Shown: piece by piece, positions 5,617 to 7,138 of the stretch
How positions within the stretch are numbered: position 1 is the stretch's first letter
Layout: the number at the start of each line of letters is the position of its first letter
Source: Anaerolineaceae bacterium
GTDB lineage: Bacteria > Chloroflexota > Anaerolineae > Anaerolineales > Anaerolineaceae
Direction of reading: 5' to 3'
Length of the DNA: 7,138 nt
Assembly (NCBI GenBank): GCA_028714615.1
Contig: JAQTMA010000092.1
Span: 1 to 7,138 of the forward strand
Made by a program: the position numbers and the translations under genes
The notes under the pieces: model-generated
Seen by the model: only the letters and a program-made list of their open reading frames with translations
Told to the model about the DNA's origin: nothing
Databases searched by the model: none

Positions 5617-6675
5617 TCATCTTCCTCCATCCAGTAGCATCTGCACGGCCTGCTGCGGGGAAATACGCCGCTCAGTGAGCTGCTGGAAGATCCACTGGTA
5701 ACGCTCCTCCGACAGGCCGGCGCGCCAATGGGACACAAGTTCGGCCATGATGCGGGCGCTCAGCTCGCTGCGGATACGCTCATGATCACGACGCTGCCAT
5801 TCGCCGCTGCGCCGCAAGTACTCAGCGTGCGCCAGGATGGCCTCAACCAGCGCATCGATACCCTGGCTGTGGATTGCCGTTGTGCTTAACACTGGGGGCG
5901 TCCAGAACGATTCTGCTGGCGCTGCATTCCAATCCTGCGTGCGCGGCAGCGGGATGGCCGGCTCCGGACAATGGGGGTGGTGATATAAGTCGTCGCCCGG
6001 GTGCGCCAGCTCGAGCATGTTGTGCAGAATCCGCAGGGCAATCTCTGCTCCCGGGCGGTCGGATTTATTGACCACCAGAACGTCGGCAATCTCGAGGATG
6101 CCGGCTTTGATCGATTGAATTTCATCGCCTAAGCCGGGCGCTTCTACCACCACGGTGGTATGAGCAAGGCGGGCGATATCGACTTCCGATTGGCCTGCGC
6201 CAACGGTTTCGATCAGGATCGGGTCATACCCGGCCGCATCGAACACTTGCACCACTCCTGCCGTCGAGCGGGCCAGGCCTCCTAAAGCGCCGCGGGTGGC
6301 CATGGAGCGGATGAAAATGCCCGGGTCGCCGATCAGGTCACGCATGCGCACCCGGTCTCCCAATACGGCGCCGCCGCTGAAGGGGCTGGTAGGATCGATC
6401 GCCACCACGGCGACGCGCGCCTGGCCAGCCGGCTCGCGCTTACGGTAGGCCTTGGCCAACTGGTTGACCAGTGACGATTTTCCCGTCCCTGGCGAACCGG
6501 TGATCCCGACCAGGTGCGCCTTCCCGGTAAAGGGGAAGAGTGCATCCAAAGCGGACTGTCCTGTGGGGGTTTCGTTCTCCACCTGGGTCAACAGCCGCGC
6601 TAAGGCCAGCCGGTCGCCCTTGCGGGCGGCTTCGGCCAGGCTGCTTCCCCGAAGAGTCGTTTCGGAAATGACCAT
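5617..6675 (-). CDS. meaB: Methylmalonyl-CoA mutase-associated GTPase MeaB (ArgK/LAO family)
   Basis: G3E-class P-loop GTPase that gates cofactor loading and protects B12-dependent acyl-CoA mutases from inactivation. The 352-aa protein has the Walker A loop GSPGTGKSS (60-68), the family signature AIDPTSPFSGGAVLGDRVRM (92-111), the switch region IETVGAGQSE (155-164), APGLGDEIQSIKAGILEIADV (179-199) and the guanine-specificity motif NKSD (203-206). A helical C-terminal part (about 270-352) fits the dimerisation arm of the family. Length is normal. It starts nine bases after the stop of the B12-binding subunit gene, with no clear Shine-Dalgarno, so it is probably translated from the same mRNA, and the pairing strongly supports the mutase-chaperone role. 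Its stop lies 22 bases before the first repeat of the downstream array. Confidence 0.96.
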   Translation of the reverse strand: MVISETTLRGSSLAEAARKGDRLALARLLTQVENETPTGQSALDALFPFTGKAHLVGITGSPGTGKSSLVNQLAKAYRKREPAGQARVAVVAIDPTSPFSGGAVLGDRVRMRDLIGDPGIFIRSMATRGALGGLARSTAGVVQVFDAAGYDPILIETVGAGQSEVDIARLAHTTVVVEAPGLGDEIQSIKAGILEIADVLVVNKSDRPGAEIALRILHNMLELAHPGDDLYHHPHCPEPAIPLPRTQDWNAAPAESFWTPPVLSTTAIHSQGIDALVEAILAHAEYLRRSGEWQRRDHERIRSELSARIMAELVSHWRAGLSEERYQWIFQQLTERRISPQQAVQMLLDGGR

Positions 6676-6684
6676 ATGGTGCTA

Positions 6685-7098
6685 TTATGCGGGATCTGGC
6701 TGGGAGGAAAGCATCGAGCGGATGTCTGTGATGATCTTCTCCGTAGAAGTCCCTGGACCATACACGCCGCTGACACCCAGGGCCATCAATTGGGCTGCAT
6801 CGCTTACGGGGATGATTCCGCCGATGAACACGCGCACGGAGGCTTGCCCGTTGGCGCGCAGTAAATCCAAAACCCGGGGTACCAGGGCCATATGCGCTCC
6901 GGAAAGGATCGAAAGGCCAACGGCATCCACGTCTTCTTGCAGAGCGGCCTCCGCGATCATCTCGGGGGTCTGGCGTAACCCGGTATAGATCACCTCCATA
7001 CCGGCATCCCGGAGGGCGCGAGCGACCACCTTTGCTCCGCGGTCGTGCCCATCCAGGCCTGGTTTCGCCACCAAAACGCGAATTTTCCGCTCGTTCAT
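6685..7098 (-). CDS. B12-binding small subunit of methylmalonyl-CoA mutase or related acyl-CoA mutase
   Basis: A stand-alone cobalamin-binding domain of 137 aa that partners a separate large catalytic subunit. The base-off/His-on B12 motif is complete: DGHDRG (16-21) with H18 as the cobalt ligand, S63-I-L65 in GLSILSGAH, and the glycine pair 93-94 in [29 protein letters not shown] is typical of mutase C-terminal domains rather than of methionine synthase or corrinoid methyltransferase proteins. The start ATG 7098 is supported by AGGAG six bases upstream and by a promoter just beyond. It is the first gene of a two-gene unit with meaB. The large subunit is absent from this window. Acyl-CoA specificity (methylmalonyl-, isobutyryl- or ethylmalonyl-CoA) is set by that missing subunit, so I leave the symbol empty. 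Confidence 0.93.
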   Translation of the reverse strand: MNERKIRVLVAKPGLDGHDRGAKVVARALRDAGMEVIYTGLRQTPEMIAEAALQEDVDAVGLSILSGAHMALVPRVLDLLRANGQASVRVFIGGIIPVSDAAQLMALGVSGVYGPGTSTEKIITDIRSMLSSQPDPA

Positions 7099-7104
7099 GA
7101 TTGA

Positions 7105-7109
7105 CTCCT
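7105..7109 (-). promoter_or_regulatory. Ribosome binding site of the B12-binding subunit gene
   Basis: Minus-strand AGGAG, six bases before ATG 7098. It supports this start. Confidence 0.7.
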
Positions 7110-7125
7110 ACGAAGAGATCGGAAA

Positions 7126-7134
7126 ATTATACCA
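7126..7134 (-). promoter_or_regulatory. Extended -10 promoter of the mutase subunit-meaB unit
   Basis: The minus strand reads TGGTATAAT (7134-7126), a perfect TATAAT with the upstream TGn extension. The predicted start site, near 7119, leaves a 5' UTR of about 20 bases that contains the Shine-Dalgarno. Any -35 element lies beyond the window end and cannot be judged. Confidence 0.6.
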
Positions 7135-7138
7135 TCTA

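Noticed and set aside
5493..5738. 81-codon minus-strand open frame covering the end of meaB and the last repeat units
   Set aside because: It overlaps meaB in a different frame and its C-terminal half is translated repeat; no ribosome site or family resemblance.

Overview
The window looks like ordinary chromosome of a GC-rich bacterium, most likely a Chloroflexota member (possibly Anaerolineae). This rests on remembered resemblance: a stand-alone bacterial Elp3 of the type known from Dehalococcoides, a separate small B12-binding mutase subunit beside MeaB, and short palindromic repeats scattered in and between genes. No rRNA, tRNA, CRISPR array, transposase or phage gene is visible.

Layout. 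On the plus strand, 44-1921 encodes an Elp3-like radical SAM/GNAT tRNA-modifying enzyme. Its reading frame carries four tandem copies of a 36-bp palindromic repeat (626-769), translated in frame as 48 extra residues. Everything else is on the minus strand. Reading in the direction of transcription (right to left), a B12-binding acyl-CoA mutase small subunit (7098-6685) and its GTPase chaperone MeaB (6675-5617) form one unit. A 530-bp gene-free gap follows, largely filled by a 95-bp-period tandem array (5144-5595). Next come a RimJ/RimL-type GNAT acetyltransferase (5086-4541), ribose-phosphate pyrophosphokinase Prs (4523-3534) and formamidopyrimidine-DNA glycosylase MutM (3531-2710), packed with gaps of 17 and 2 bases. 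Last is a separately promoted, membrane-anchored protein of unknown function (2593-1934), which converges on elp3 with 12 bases between the stops.

Each of the three apparent minus-strand transcription units is headed by a perfect TATAAT: 7126-7131 (extended -10), 5096-5101 (so close to the start codon that the mRNA may be almost leaderless) and 2663-2668.

The genes are housekeeping: B12-dependent acyl-CoA rearrangement, PRPP supply, oxidised-base repair and wobble-uridine tRNA modification. The unusual content is the repeats. Each 95-bp unit holds two different GTAG-headed hairpins in inverted orientation, the architecture of REPIN/BIME elements mobilised by Y1 (RAYT/TnpA-REP) transposases. 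The repeat inside elp3 is a second, different palindrome, also preceded by GTAG. No new enzymatic system is evident; the repeat biology is what deserves follow-up.
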